Shown here: positions 37,275 to 44,981 of the stretch, in pieces
How positions within the stretch are numbered: the first letter of the stretch is position 1
Layout of the letters: every line of letters starts with the position of its first letter
DNA from: Klebsiella sp. BIGb0407
Lineage (GTDB): Bacteria; Pseudomonadota; Gammaproteobacteria; Enterobacterales; Enterobacteriaceae
Reading direction: 5' to 3'
Assembly (NCBI RefSeq): GCF_024807845.1
Contig: NZ_JANUEQ010000008.1
Coordinates: 215,331 to 279,330 of the forward strand
Length of the DNA stretch: 64,000 nucleotides
Program-made: the position numbers and the translations under genes
Notes under the pieces: generated by a model
The model's input: the letters and a program-made list of their open reading frames with translations, nothing else
Told to the model about the DNA's origin: nothing
Databases searched by the model: none

Positions 37275-39085
37275 GATACGGATCGGTTTGCAGTGGCATT
37301 GAAGCTGCCAGCGTTGCCTGGGAATCATTAGGCTGGAAAGCTGCTTGGTTCTCTGAGATAGAGAAATTCCCATCAGCGGTTTTAGCCAGTCACTGGCCCG
37401 ACGTTAAAAATCTCGGGGATATGACCAAAATTGCTGAGTCTGTGCGTGCTGGTGCAACCGAAGCGCCCGATATTTTAGTCGGCGGGACGCCGTGCCAGTC
37501 ATATTCGATTGGTGGACTCAGAAATGGACTTGCGGATCCCCGCGGGAAACTCACTTTATCATTTGTGGAACTAGCTAATGCCATCGACGAAAAACGCCAT
37601 GAACACGGAGAAAGCCCCGCAATCATCACCTGGGAAAATGTCACAGGGGCGTTCTCATCGAAGGACAATGCATTCGGATACTTTCTTGCAGGACTGGCTG
37701 GAGAAGTTGAGCCGTTCGAACCTGGTCCACGACCTCCAAAGGGATCACACGGCAAATTCTGGCGCTGGAATAAAGAAACCGGTAAGCACATTCCAGTCTG
37801 GGCAAAGCGTGGTGCTGTTATTGGACGACAGCGCAAACTGGCCTGGAGAACCTTTGATGCTCAATACTTCGGAGTGGCCCAACGACGCTCAAGAATTCTT
37901 CTTGTTGGAAGCGCTCGAACAGACATCGATCCCGCAAAAATACTTTTTGAGTCCGAAAGCATGCGCCGGGTTAATCCCCCGACAAAGCAGACGCCCGTGC
38001 CTGTTTGTCTTACAGCAAGAGGGGCAGGCTCTCTCGATGACAGAGAAACTTACGCTGTTACGCAAGCAGGCCAAATTAGACACTTAATGCCGGTTGAGAA
38101 TGAGCGGCAGATGGGGTTTCCCGATAACCACACAAAAATCATCTGGCGCGGCAAAGATGCTGCTGAGTGCCCAGATGGTCCACGCTATAAAGCTATCGGC
38201 AATAGCATGGCTGTACCGGTCATGCGTTGGCTGGGTGAGCAAATCACGGCAGCTCTGCCAGTTCCCGAACATAAAGCGATTCAACGTCCTTTCCTCAAGT
38301 GGGCTGGTGGTAAGTTTTCAGCACTCAATGAGCTATTCGCACATATTCCCGCTGGCCTTCGGCTAATTGAACCCTTTGTAGGAGGCGGATCCGTATTCCT
38401 CAATTCAGACCGTCACAGTAATTTCCTGCTGGCTGATGCAAATAGTGACCTTATCTTGACGTATCAGATGCTCAGCGTTGCACCAGATGAGGTTATCGCC
38501 CGGGCAAAGTGGATATTTGAAAGGATGAACACGGAAGAGGACTTTTACGCTATCAGGACTGAGTTTAATAACCACTGCCTGGACGGTATTGAGAGAGCCG
38601 CTGCGTTTATCTATCTGAACAAGCACTGCTTCAATGGCCTAATGCGATATAACCAACAGTATCAATTCAATGTTGGCTACGGCAAGTATAAAGCGCCTTA
38701 TTTCCCTGAAGCGGAGCTGCGTAAATTCTCTGATATGTCGCATAACTGCGTTTTCTTGAATGCGGAGTTTTCCCGCACCCTGGCGCTGGCCGGTGAGGGT
38801 GATGTGGTTTACTGCGATCCCCCGTATGAGCCATTGCCTGATACCACAGGATTCACTGGGTACGCTGCTGGTGGCTTTAACTGGGATGCCCAGGAGAAGT
38901 TAGCGACTAATTGTGTTGCTGCCCACCAACGTGGCGCCACGGTCATTATCTCTAATTCAGGCGCACCAAAAATAGCCGACCTGTACCAGCAGCACGGCTT
39001 TACTCTTCACTCAGTCAACGGGCGCCGCAGTATTTCATGCAGAGGTGATCGCGCCCGTGCGTCTGACATTTTGGCAATACTCTGA
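37271..39085 (+). CDS. Bifunctional DNA methyltransferase: C5-cytosine (Dcm-type) fused to adenine-N6 (Dam-type)
   Basis: 604 residues from ATG 37271 (ATGA overlap with the previous gene). Residues 1-~330 are a C5-cytosine methyltransferase: motif I GSVCSGIEAASVAWESLG, catalytic Cys in GGTPCQSYS, ENV in TWENVTGAF, QRRSRILLVG and motif X YKAIGNSMAVPVMRW. From ~340 a D12 adenine methyltransferase begins: FLKWAGGKFSALNELF, LIEPFVGGGSVFLN and catalytic DPPYEPLPDTTG, ending in ISNSGAPKIADLY. Both sets of catalytic residues are present. It probably protects phage DNA from several host restriction enzymes at once. Confidence 0.92.
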   Translation: MRYGSVCSGIEAASVAWESLGWKAAWFSEIEKFPSAVLASHWPDVKNLGDMTKIAESVRAGATEAPDILVGGTPCQSYSIGGLRNGLADPRGKLTLSFVELANAIDEKRHEHGESPAIITWENVTGAFSSKDNAFGYFLAGLAGEVEPFEPGPRPPKGSHGKFWRWNKETGKHIPVWAKRGAVIGRQRKLAWRTFDAQYFGVAQRRSRILLVGSARTDIDPAKILFESESMRRVNPPTKQTPVPVCLTARGAGSLDDRETYAVTQAGQIRHLMPVENERQMGFPDNHTKIIWRGKDAAECPDGPRYKAIGNSMAVPVMRWLGEQITAALPVPEHKAIQRPFLKWAGGKFSALNELFAHIPAGLRLIEPFVGGGSVFLNSDRHSNFLLADANSDLILTYQMLSVAPDEVIARAKWIFERMNTEEDFYAIRTEFNNHCLDGIERAAAFIYLNKHCFNGLMRYNQQYQFNVGYGKYKAPYFPEAELRKFSDMSHNCVFLNAEFSRTLALAGEGDVVYCDPPYEPLPDTTGFTGYAAGGFNWDAQEKLATNCVAAHQRGATVIISNSGAPKIADLYQQHGFTLHSVNGRRSISCRGDRARASDILAIL

Positions 39086-39094
39086 GGATATCGT

Positions 39095-39160
39095 ATGAAT
39101 CAATTAAATATGAACGGTCAGGTTTTTTCATCGTGTCCAGCGCATAAGGGGGATGAGTGA
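39095..39160 (+). CDS. Possible 21-residue leader peptide
   Basis: Short frame MNQLNMNGQVFSSCPAHKGD (plus one residue) after a GAGGAT ribosome site; its stop overlaps the GTG of the next gene (GTGA). This could couple translation to the DUF968 gene. No known homologue. Confidence 0.25.
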   Translation: MNQLNMNGQVFSSCPAHKGDE

Positions 39161-40191
39161 GAGCATTGCTTACCCCTATTGTGATCCACCAGCTTGGACA
39201 AGTGATACTCAAGCCTAGCCGTGACCTGTTGCCTCTTTTCTCATCAGGCCGCGTTTTGATTGAGTCCGAACCAGTTGATATGAAAAGTCTACCTGTTGGC
39301 CGGGTTCCGGACGCCAGACAGCCATTAGCTGAGGATCCGTTACTGGTGTCATTTTTCATCGACGAGCGAGTAATCAATGCTGCTGGTGGTATCAATTCAT
39401 TAGAAAGCTGGCTGTTAAAGCAGGTAAAACACTGCCAGTGGGAACATACTGATTACCATTTCCGTGAGCTGGTAACGATGAGACATGAACCTGGCGCAAT
39501 TGCTGTGTGCTGGGCATGTGATAACAAACTTCGTGACCATTTCACTGAGCAATTGGGCGATATAGCCAGCAAGAACGTCATTGACTGGGTGATATTTAGC
39601 ATTCTGACCGATCTGGGTTATAACTCTGAGCGCGTATTGTCGGTCGCTGAAATTTGCTGGTGGGCCATCTACCGAAAAATCCCGAATGCAATCACAGATG
39701 AACTTGCACGCAGAGCCCTACGCTTTCCTGTTGAGACTTCCCCTGAAGTGATGAAAGAAAGCGATATTGCACCACCATCAATACCTTCCTCGGTGATTTT
39801 TCGTGACCGTGTAGATCCCCATCTCAACCGTGACCCACTGACCCCATTGCCTAAGCCGGTTGTCACTCTGGCGGTTGATCCGGAATCACCTCAAACACTA
39901 TTTGCCAGGCCAAAGCGTATCCGCTGGGAAAGCGCCAAGTATCTCAAATGGGTGAAGACCCAACCATGTGCATGCTGTGGACAGACAGCTGATGACCCTC
40001 ATCACTTGATTGGATGGGGGCAGGGTGGAATGGGTACTAAAGCGCACGATATCCTGGTGCTCCCTCTGTGCAGACAGCACCACGATGAATTGCACCGGGA
40101 TATACAGGCATTCGAGCAGAAGCACGGCACACAGCCAGAAATGATAATCAGATTGCTGGACCGGGCTTATGCGCTCGGCGTTCTGGCGTAA
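39157..40191 (+). CDS. DUF968 protein with HNH-like zinc domain
   Basis: 344 residues from a GTG start. The N terminus MRALLTPIVIHQLGQVILKP matches DUF968 proteins found in the nin/Q region of lambdoid phages. The C-terminal domain has CACCGQTADDPHHLIGWG and LCRQHHDELHRD, an HNH-like metal-binding motif suggesting a recombination- or junction-related nuclease. Activity is unproven. Confidence 0.85.
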   Translation: MRALLTPIVIHQLGQVILKPSRDLLPLFSSGRVLIESEPVDMKSLPVGRVPDARQPLAEDPLLVSFFIDERVINAAGGINSLESWLLKQVKHCQWEHTDYHFRELVTMRHEPGAIAVCWACDNKLRDHFTEQLGDIASKNVIDWVIFSILTDLGYNSERVLSVAEICWWAIYRKIPNAITDELARRALRFPVETSPEVMKESDIAPPSIPSSVIFRDRVDPHLNRDPLTPLPKPVVTLAVDPESPQTLFARPKRIRWESAKYLKWVKTQPCACCGQTADDPHHLIGWGQGGMGTKAHDILVLPLCRQHHDELHRDIQAFEQKHGTQPEMIIRLLDRAYALGVLA

Positions 40192-40200
40192 GGAAAAATT

Positions 40201-40551
40201 ATGCGTGATATGTATGATGTTCTAGATCGTTGGGGTGCTTGGGCTGCTTCAGAGAATAGTGGTGTAGACTGGCAACCTATTGCAGCTGGTTTTAAAGGAT
40301 TAATACCACACGGCAAAAAATCACGAACTCAATGTGATGATGATGAAGGTATTATGATTGATGGCTGTATAGCAAGGTTGAAAAAATATAAACCAGAAGA
40401 ACACGAGCTAGTCATAGCTCATTTTGTTATTGGCATTTCACTAAGAGCTATCGCAAAGAAAAGAAAGTGTTCAGATGGTACTGTTAGGAAAGATATGCAA
40501 ACAGCATTGGGTTTTGTTGAAGGAGTTATCTGCATAGTTGATGGAACTTAA
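40201..40551 (+). CDS. Q: Late antiterminator Q
   Basis: 116 residues, of the phage_antitermQ family (MRDMYDVLDRWGAWAASENS; helix-turn-helix near ISLRAIAKKRKCSDGTVRKD). It modifies RNA polymerase at the late promoter so that terminators in the lysis and morphogenesis operon are ignored. Here the downstream lysis genes are separated from Q by a 1.7-kb insertion on the other strand. Confidence 0.85.
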   Translation: MRDMYDVLDRWGAWAASENSGVDWQPIAAGFKGLIPHGKKSRTQCDDDEGIMIDGCIARLKKYKPEEHELVIAHFVIGISLRAIAKKRKCSDGTVRKDMQTALGFVEGVICIVDGT

Positions 40552-40558
40552 AACAGGA

Positions 40559-40592
40559 TATAGCGCATCAATGTAGATAATGATGCGCTATA
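40559..40592. terminator. Perfect hairpin between convergent Q and cargo genes
   Basis: TATAGCGCATCA pairs perfectly over 12 bases with 40581-40592 around a 10-base loop. It lies between the stops of Q and the reverse-strand small gene, and is a probable bidirectional terminator despite weak U tracts. Confidence 0.6.
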
Positions 40593-40601
40593 TAAGTTTC
40601 A

Positions 40602-40778
40602 TCAACGTTTTGTATGATTCGAAGCGCTCGAAGACTGAGACCCTGAGTTCTGGCTTACACCTACAATGGTATGATGCATTCCAGAATTGTTTGCTGAACT
40701 CGAGCTAGGCATCCTTGGGGCGGAACTATTTGAATAGGGCTTGTAACCCACTCCGCTCGTTAATGTATTATTGTTCAT
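40602..40778 (-). CDS. 58-residue Ser/Asn-rich protein coupled to the protease
   Basis: Starts at ATG 40778 inside the protease stop region, with GGTGGGG just upstream (an upstream frame start at 40796 is less likely). Composition is extreme: long runs of Ser, Asn and Gly (SNSSAPRMPSSSSANNSG) and a C-terminal basic NHTKR. It looks disordered. The coupling suggests it works with the protease, as regulator, substrate or antitoxin-like partner; this is inference. Confidence 0.45.
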   Translation of the reverse strand: MNNNTLTSGVGYKPYSNSSAPRMPSSSSANNSGMHHTIVGVSQNSGSQSSSASNHTKR

Positions 40779-41898
40779 ATTTACCCCACCCTTCACTAGT
40801 AATATTATGCTGAATGGACAAGTGTCCTACATCGCGTACTATTCCTTCCGTCCTGAACTGGTATGAACAAGACTCTTTCGCTTCGACAATCGCGCGCGGA
40901 AGGCTAAATGTAGCTTCTTGGTCTTGTCCCAAGAAAGCAGAAGGATTGAATGGTTCTCCAAGTCTTAATTCGCTTTTTATATCTTCATATATCTCTTTGA
41001 TAAGACTATATAATTCAGAACCTGGTTTCTCAATATTTAGGCCTAATTCATTTTCAGCCTCACGTCTACTAATAGTATAGTCATGGCTTCCTGAGTCGCT
41101 GCATAAAAAGTTAACAATATTTACGATTTTCTCAGGGTCTTTTATCTGGTGAGATAAAAGTTTGGTAGCAAGCATCTGAATTTGAGATTTAGAGCGATAA
41201 ACTTTTCCCAGCACCAATGGATGAACTTTTTCACCCAAAGAAAGAAGCAATTGGGAAAGAGATGCAGCATCAGAAATCTTAAGCTCTTCTGTAGCGAGAG
41301 CAAGATATCCTTTTATGTCTTCAACACTTACAGGCAGCTTAATCTCTTGTCCATTTATGAACGCAGATGGATTAAGTGGCGTTGTAATGCTTGGATCGAT
41401 TGGCCCTAAGGTGGCTTGCTTAGTCATGATGATCGAGTTAGCGCCTAAGGACATGATTGTCCCAGAACTATGGCATTTAGAAGGAATTATAACTTCTAGT
41501 TCATCACAGAACTGGCGAATCAAGTTAATTAGGCTCCAAGCTGTAAGTGTGTCACCGCCGCGAGTGTAAATGAATAAGCTAATTTTGGGTACTACCCCAA
41601 TGATATCTAGATGATTGACGAAATAATCGAATACGTCGCTGTGAATCTGAGTTTCCATACCTGGTTTGTCGCCAGTTACAAAACAAATCACTTTTGAACC
41701 ACGCATATCTTCTAAGCGTCCGTACAAATCCTTGCGATTCGCGTACATTCTCTCTTCTTCTATTTTTGTTTTTTTGCACTGTTTATATTCTCGGATAATA
41801 ATTCGACAAAATCTAAGAAACAACAAAAAAATACTAACGCGTACGCATATCACAATATATTGTGGTAATAGTGTTCCAGTAGACACAACGCTTAACAC
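40768..41898 (-). CDS. Membrane-anchored Clp-fold serine protease (SDH_sah/SppA-like), cargo gene
   Basis: 376 residues from GTG 41898, which has a GGAG site; an ATG at 41748 would give a soluble 326-residue form. Residues ~13-36 are a transmembrane anchor followed by a basic stretch. The Clp/crotonase-type protease core has the oxyanion segment IYTRGGDTLTAWSLIN (about 110-125), nucleophile serine in KCHSSGTIMSLGAN (Ser144/Ser145) and TKQATLGPIDPSI. This is the family of serine dehydrogenase proteinases. It is on the strand opposite the late operon, AT-rich, and lies between Q and lysis, where lambdoid phages carry toxins and other morons. It could be a defence or host-modifying factor. Confidence 0.75.
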   Translation of the reverse strand: MLSVVSTGTLLPQYIVICVRVSIFLLFLRFCRIIIREYKQCKKTKIEEERMYANRKDLYGRLEDMRGSKVICFVTGDKPGMETQIHSDVFDYFVNHLDIIGVVPKISLFIYTRGGDTLTAWSLINLIRQFCDELEVIIPSKCHSSGTIMSLGANSIIMTKQATLGPIDPSITTPLNPSAFINGQEIKLPVSVEDIKGYLALATEELKISDAASLSQLLLSLGEKVHPLVLGKVYRSKSQIQMLATKLLSHQIKDPEKIVNIVNFLCSDSGSHDYTISRREAENELGLNIEKPGSELYSLIKEIYEDIKSELRLGEPFNPSAFLGQDQEATFSLPRAIVEAKESCSYQFRTEGIVRDVGHLSIQHNITSEGWGKYEQ

Positions 41899-41951
41899 AT
41901 TAGAAGCTCCGCCTCATCAGGATTTATCGTTTCTGAAGCTCTGAAAATGAA

Positions 41952-42077
41952 GTGGTAAAGCGGTTAGACCGCGCCGAAAGGCTATGCTGCTGTCATGATG
42001 CAGCCCTGAGTCGCAAAGTAACGGCGAGCCTGTGTAGTGACGGGTTAAGGTTCTTATATCAAAACAAGCTCCGGTAG
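41952..42077 (+). CDS. Possible 41-residue Cys/Arg-rich small protein
   Basis: Frame from GTG 41952: VVKRLDRAERLCCCHDAALS, ending YQNKLR. Three consecutive Cys and many basic residues. The ribosome site is poor. Included because the spacing and length resemble small late-leader ORFs of phages. Confidence 0.2.
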   Translation: MVKRLDRAERLCCCHDAALSRKVTASLCSDGLRFLYQNKLR

Positions 42078-42117
42078 AGCAGCGCGAAGGCCAGACGCGC
42101 ACCGGTTATCAGCGGCA

Positions 42118-42258
42118 ATGAAGCGACGCAACCTCAAGGGCATGAGCGTGGCCACTACGATTAGTGGCAGAAAATATAATGCGGAAGTAATGCAGTGGTT
42201 ATTAGGGTTGTTGTTTTTTAATGTTAAGATTATTCCGAACAATAACAGATGGGAATAA
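42118..42258 (+). CDS. Possible 46-residue small membrane protein
   Basis: ATG 42118 to TAA 42258: basic N terminus MKRRNLKGMS, then hydrophobic VMQWLLGLLFFNVKII, ending NNNRWE. No strong ribosome site. It ends 9 bp before the lipoprotein gene. Confidence 0.3.
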   Translation: MKRRNLKGMSVATTISGRKYNAEVMQWLLGLLFFNVKIIPNNNRWE

Positions 42259-42267
42259 TTCAAAAAA

Positions 42268-42588
42268 ATGAAAAAAATAATGATGGTAGCGTGCGGTGTA
42301 TTGCTTTTGGCGGGTTGCGCCACAAAGCAATATCCTCAAGCATCTAACGTTACAGGTGAAGAAGCATCTTCATTTGACTGCAAAGCAATAACTCAGGAAA
42401 TCGCTAAGGTGAAAAGCATTCAGGCTGAAATTGAGCAGACTGGTGAATTTGATGGAAGAACAGTTCTCGGTGCGCTGGGCGACTTTGGTATCGGAAATGG
42501 AATGGCTAAAGGCGAAGCACGCAAGAAGGCACAGAACCGATTGAATCAGTTGGAGTCGCTTAAAACAGTTAAGTGCCAGCAAGGATAG
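42268..42588 (+). CDS. Phage-encoded lipoprotein
   Basis: 106 residues with lipoprotein signal peptide MKKIMMVACGVLLLAGC (lipobox LAGC, Cys17). The mature part contains FDCKAITQEIAKVKSIQAEI and a helical C terminus with a second Cys near the end. It may be a lysogenic-conversion or superinfection-exclusion lipoprotein, as Bor is in lambda, but the sequence is not Bor. Two terminators follow it. Confidence 0.7.
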   Translation: MKKIMMVACGVLLLAGCATKQYPQASNVTGEEASSFDCKAITQEIAKVKSIQAEIEQTGEFDGRTVLGALGDFGIGNGMAKGEARKKAQNRLNQLESLKTVKCQQG

Positions 42589-42608
42589 TAAAACAATTTA
42601 TCTAAGGT

Positions 42609-42627
42609 CCCGTACTGCGGGTTTTTT
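42609..42627 (+). terminator. Terminator after the lipoprotein gene (first)
   Basis: Short stem CCCG / CGGG with TTTTTT directly after. Probably tR'-like, read through with Q. Confidence 0.65.
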
Positions 42628-42636
42628 CTTATCTGA

Positions 42637-42660
42637 GCCTAGCTAACCGCTAGGCTTTTT
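42637..42660 (+). terminator. Terminator after the lipoprotein gene (second)
   Basis: GCCTAGC / GCTAGGC stem (42637-42643 and 42649-42655) followed by TTTTT. Stronger than the preceding one. Confidence 0.8.
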
Positions 42661-42763
42661 CATTTGCGCTTACCCATACAGCTAACCAACTTATCTATTA
42701 ACGCAATGGATGAGGCGCATCCTTTCACCTATACAGCACCGTCCGACTAACGGAGGTGAGGCC

Positions 42764-43024
42764 ATGAAAAGAATGAGCACTTTATATAGCAGACTCTCAT
42801 ACGGCACCGGGACCGCACTGACGGGCTGCGGTGTCTCAGCTAAGGCATACGCCGACACAACAAAAATAGGGGTATGGATTTTGGCCGACAAAATAGCGGG
42901 ACTGACCCTGAGTGATTGGGCGATCATTGTCGGTATTGCGTGCACGGTCGTTACCTGTGGCGTGAACTGGTACTACAGACGTAAAGAACGAGAGGACCGA
43001 GTTAATGGCCTCCCTCAAAAATAA
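42764..43024 (+). CDS. Holin, class II (phage 21 S-like)
   Basis: 86 residues from ATG 42764, preceded by an excellent GGAGGTGAG. Two hydrophobic segments (roughly 12-30 and 48-68), and the pattern YSRLSYGTGTALTG...LSDWAIIVGIACTVV...NWYYRRKEREDR parallels the phage 21 pinholin. It controls the time of lysis by depolarising the membrane. It overlaps the endolysin by 20 bp. The first segment is less hydrophobic and longer than in S21, so pinholin behaviour is likely but not certain. Confidence 0.8.
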   Translation: MKRMSTLYSRLSYGTGTALTGCGVSAKAYADTTKIGVWILADKIAGLTLSDWAIIVGIACTVVTCGVNWYYRRKEREDRVNGLPQK

Positions 43025-43541
43025 ACTTAGTGCGGCGGTTATTGCTCTGATAGTTGCTGGTGCATCGGCCCCAGTTATTCTCGACCAGTTTTTGGATGAG
43101 AAAGAGGGGAATCACGATACAGCTTATCTTGATAGCGCAAAGCCTCCAATCTGGACTATCTGCCGTGGCGCCACGATGGTAGATGGCAAGCCGGTAGTTA
43201 AAGGCATGAAGTTGACTACTGAGAAATGCAACCAGGTTAATGCTCTTGAGCGCGATAAAGCCTTGGCTTGGGTGGATCGCAATATCAAAGTACCACTAAC
43301 TGAGTCTCAGAAGGCAGGTATTGCCAGTTTCTGTCCGTACAACATTGGCCCCGGTAAGTGTTTCCCGTCTACGTTCTATAAGCGCATGAATGCCGGTGAT
43401 ACCAAAGGCGCTTGTGAAGCTATCCGCTGGTGGATTAAAGACGGTGGGAAAGATTGCCGTATTCGCTCTAATAATTGTTTCGGGCAGGTATCACGCAGAG
43501 ACCAAGAATCAGCGTTAGTTTGTTGGGGGATAGGTCAATGA
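43005..43541 (+). CDS. SAR endolysin (GH24 lysozyme, phage 21/P1 type)
   Basis: 178 residues. The N-terminal SAR segment (LSAAVIALIVAGASAPVIL) is weakly hydrophobic and not cleaved, so the enzyme is exported by Sec and activated when the membrane is depolarised. The catalytic region EKEGNHDTAYLDSAKPPIWT gives the Glu-8-Asp-x-Thr pattern. It degrades peptidoglycan. SAR endolysins pair with pinholins, matching the upstream gene. The stop overlaps the Rz start. Confidence 0.9.
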   Translation: MASLKNKLSAAVIALIVAGASAPVILDQFLDEKEGNHDTAYLDSAKPPIWTICRGATMVDGKPVVKGMKLTTEKCNQVNALERDKALAWVDRNIKVPLTESQKAGIASFCPYNIGPGKCFPSTFYKRMNAGDTKGACEAIRWWIKDGGKDCRIRSNNCFGQVSRRDQESALVCWGIGQ

Positions 43542-44020
43542 AATGGTATCACCTGGCATCAATCGCACTCCTAGTCTGCTTCGCTGGCGGCCTTATCTAC
43601 TCAGCCAATCACTACAGCGGGTTATACGAATCCCAGAAACAGGAAACCAAGTCGGAAAAGAAGAGAGCTGACGATGCTGAGTCATTGGCACAACAGCGAC
43701 TGGACACTATCAACGATATGCAGGTACGACAGCGGAATGTTGCCGCGCTTGATGCCAAGTACACCGGAGAATTAGCCGATGCAAGGTCAGAGAATGAAAG
43801 GCTGCGTGCTGATATCGCTACTGGCAAGCGTAAGTTGCAGCTCAACGCCACCTGTTCAAAGGGTGACTCCTCCACCGCCAGCAGCCTGGGCGATGGAGAA
43901 AGCCCAAGACTTACAGTTGATGCTGAACTTAATTATTTCCGTCTCAGAGATGGAATCGCAACCATCACAAAGCAAGTGAATTACTTGCAGGACTACATCA
44001 GGCAGCAGTGCCTTAAGTGA
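43538..44020 (+). CDS. Rz: Rz i-spanin
   Basis: 160 residues from ATG 43538 (ATGA overlap). N-terminal transmembrane anchor (YHLASIALLVCFAGGLIYSA), then a long coiled-coil periplasmic domain (about 35-100). With Rz1 it fuses inner and outer membranes at the end of lysis. Confidence 0.9.
   Translation: MKWYHLASIALLVCFAGGLIYSANHYSGLYESQKQETKSEKKRADDAESLAQQRLDTINDMQVRQRNVAALDAKYTGELADARSENERLRADIATGKRKLQLNATCSKGDSSTASSLGDGESPRLTVDAELNYFRLRDGIATITKQVNYLQDYIRQQCLK
43794..43979 (+). CDS. Rz1: Rz1 o-spanin, nested in Rz
   Basis: 61 residues in the +1 frame inside Rz. Lipoprotein signal MKGCVLISLLASVSC (lipobox SVSC) then the proline-rich segment TPPVQRVTPPPPAAW, the hallmark of Rz1 proteins. Outer-membrane partner of Rz. 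Confidence 0.85.
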   Translation: MKGCVLISLLASVSCSSTPPVQRVTPPPPAAWAMEKAQDLQLMLNLIISVSEMESQPSQSK

Positions 44021-44031
44021 CGAGGTTAACT

Positions 44032-44214
44032 ATGGATAAGAATGCAAGTATCACCTTTAGTGGCACCATTAGCGCTCAGGATAAAACCGAGTGGCAAATT
44101 GGTGTTGAGCAGCAATTGCAGGCATTAGCAGATAACAATGCCTCGTTGAGCGCTCAAGTACAGGCGCTGCAAGCGGCGATCGTTAGTCAAGCAGAAGCAT
44201 GCAGCCATCGCTGA
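44032..44214 (+). CDS. Small coiled phage protein
   Basis: 60 residues from ATG 44032 with a GAGG site (a GTG at 44017 overlaps the Rz stop). ITFSGTISAQDKTEWQIGVE then a Gln/Ala-rich helix. Function unknown. Confidence 0.6.
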   Translation: MDKNASITFSGTISAQDKTEWQIGVEQQLQALADNNASLSAQVQALQAAIVSQAEACSHR

Positions 44215-44236
44215 TAGAAGACATTAGGCCAAAGGG

Positions 44237-44704
44237 ATGACAATGAAACTAACTCTGAATGAAGTCATGGGTAGCCTACGCGTTGTTTGTGCACTTGATG
44301 GTTATGAGCTTCACAGCCCCGCTGGCGTTGCGTATTACGATGAATGCGGGGTTCGTAACCGCGTTAACGGAGTGCCAGAGTATTTCCCTTTAAGTCTGTC
44401 AGTGCATACAGCCACTGACAATAAACTCGGTAAGTTAGGCGGTAAGGATGGCGGTGTATCTATGGGTTGGAATATCCAGCTCCAAGCCAACGCTCTTATT
44501 GCCACGACTACTGAGCAAGCAATTCAGGCCACTGCTCGTGCGGAATCGTTAGCATCATTAACAGCCAAGTCTGAAGCTAACTCTGCAGATATTGAGTTAA
44601 TCAGGGCTTCTATTCTTGGTCTTCTTAAGGAGGGTATTCAATCAACTATTAAGAGTTTAATTAAATCAGAGAAAAATCCTGGTGGCTTGCTTTACCGTCG
44701 ATAG
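44237..44704 (+). CDS. Hypothetical phage protein between lysis genes and cos
   Basis: 155 residues (second in-frame ATG at 44243). The N-terminal half is a compact domain (NEVMGSLRVVCALDGYELHS); the C-terminal half is helical (AESLASLTAKSEANSADIEL). No family recognised. Position suggests a late product. Confidence 0.5.
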   Translation: MTMKLTLNEVMGSLRVVCALDGYELHSPAGVAYYDECGVRNRVNGVPEYFPLSLSVHTATDNKLGKLGGKDGGVSMGWNIQLQANALIATTTEQAIQATARAESLASLTAKSEANSADIELIRASILGLLKEGIQSTIKSLIKSEKNPGGLLYRR

Positions 44705-44762
44705 ATGGCATTACAACAGACATTCGCTGAGTGTCTGTGATAATGATAATTACTATCGTTAT

Positions 44763-44804
44763 GGGTCCTTTCCAGTACTTAGAGTCATTACGGGGCGGCG
44801 ACCT
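44763..44804. other. cos site (cosQ and cosN), lambda type
   Basis: GGGTCCTTTCC at 44763-44773 matches lambda cosQ. GGGCGGCGACCT at 44793-44804 is identical to the lambda 12-base cohesive end, followed by CGCGGATTCTCGCTATTTAT as in lambda. The cosB region extends to about 44965, with IHF-like A/T-rich stretches and R-like elements (CGTTTCCGTTCTC near 44945). Terminase cuts here to make DNA ends for packaging. Confidence 0.95.
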
Positions 44805-44981
44805 CGCGGATTCTCGCTATTTATGAAAATTTCTGGGTTTTTGCCGTTTCTGTTCTTCTTCTCCGTAACTTGTTGTTTTTAAAATAACTACCCCACAAAA
44901 AGAAAGGAAGCAGCAGGCCCTCAAATCAGACAGATCACCATCTATCGTTTCCGTTCTCCATTTTTGCGCAAGGAGTGAGCC

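Larger units (their letters stand above)
41899..42267 (+). other. Gap between cargo protease and lysis region; late leader
   Basis: About 370 bp. The late promoter pR' must be here or before the cargo genes, but I cannot place it. An 8-bp inverted repeat ATTATTCC/GGAATAAT flanks the bases just before the lipoprotein gene. Two short plus-strand frames are listed separately. Confidence 0.4.

Noticed and set aside
41900..42180. Possible structured tRNA-like or other ncRNA before the lysis genes
   Set aside because: There are several GC-rich hairpin-like stretches, but no T-loop, anticodon stem or known RNA signature that I could identify.
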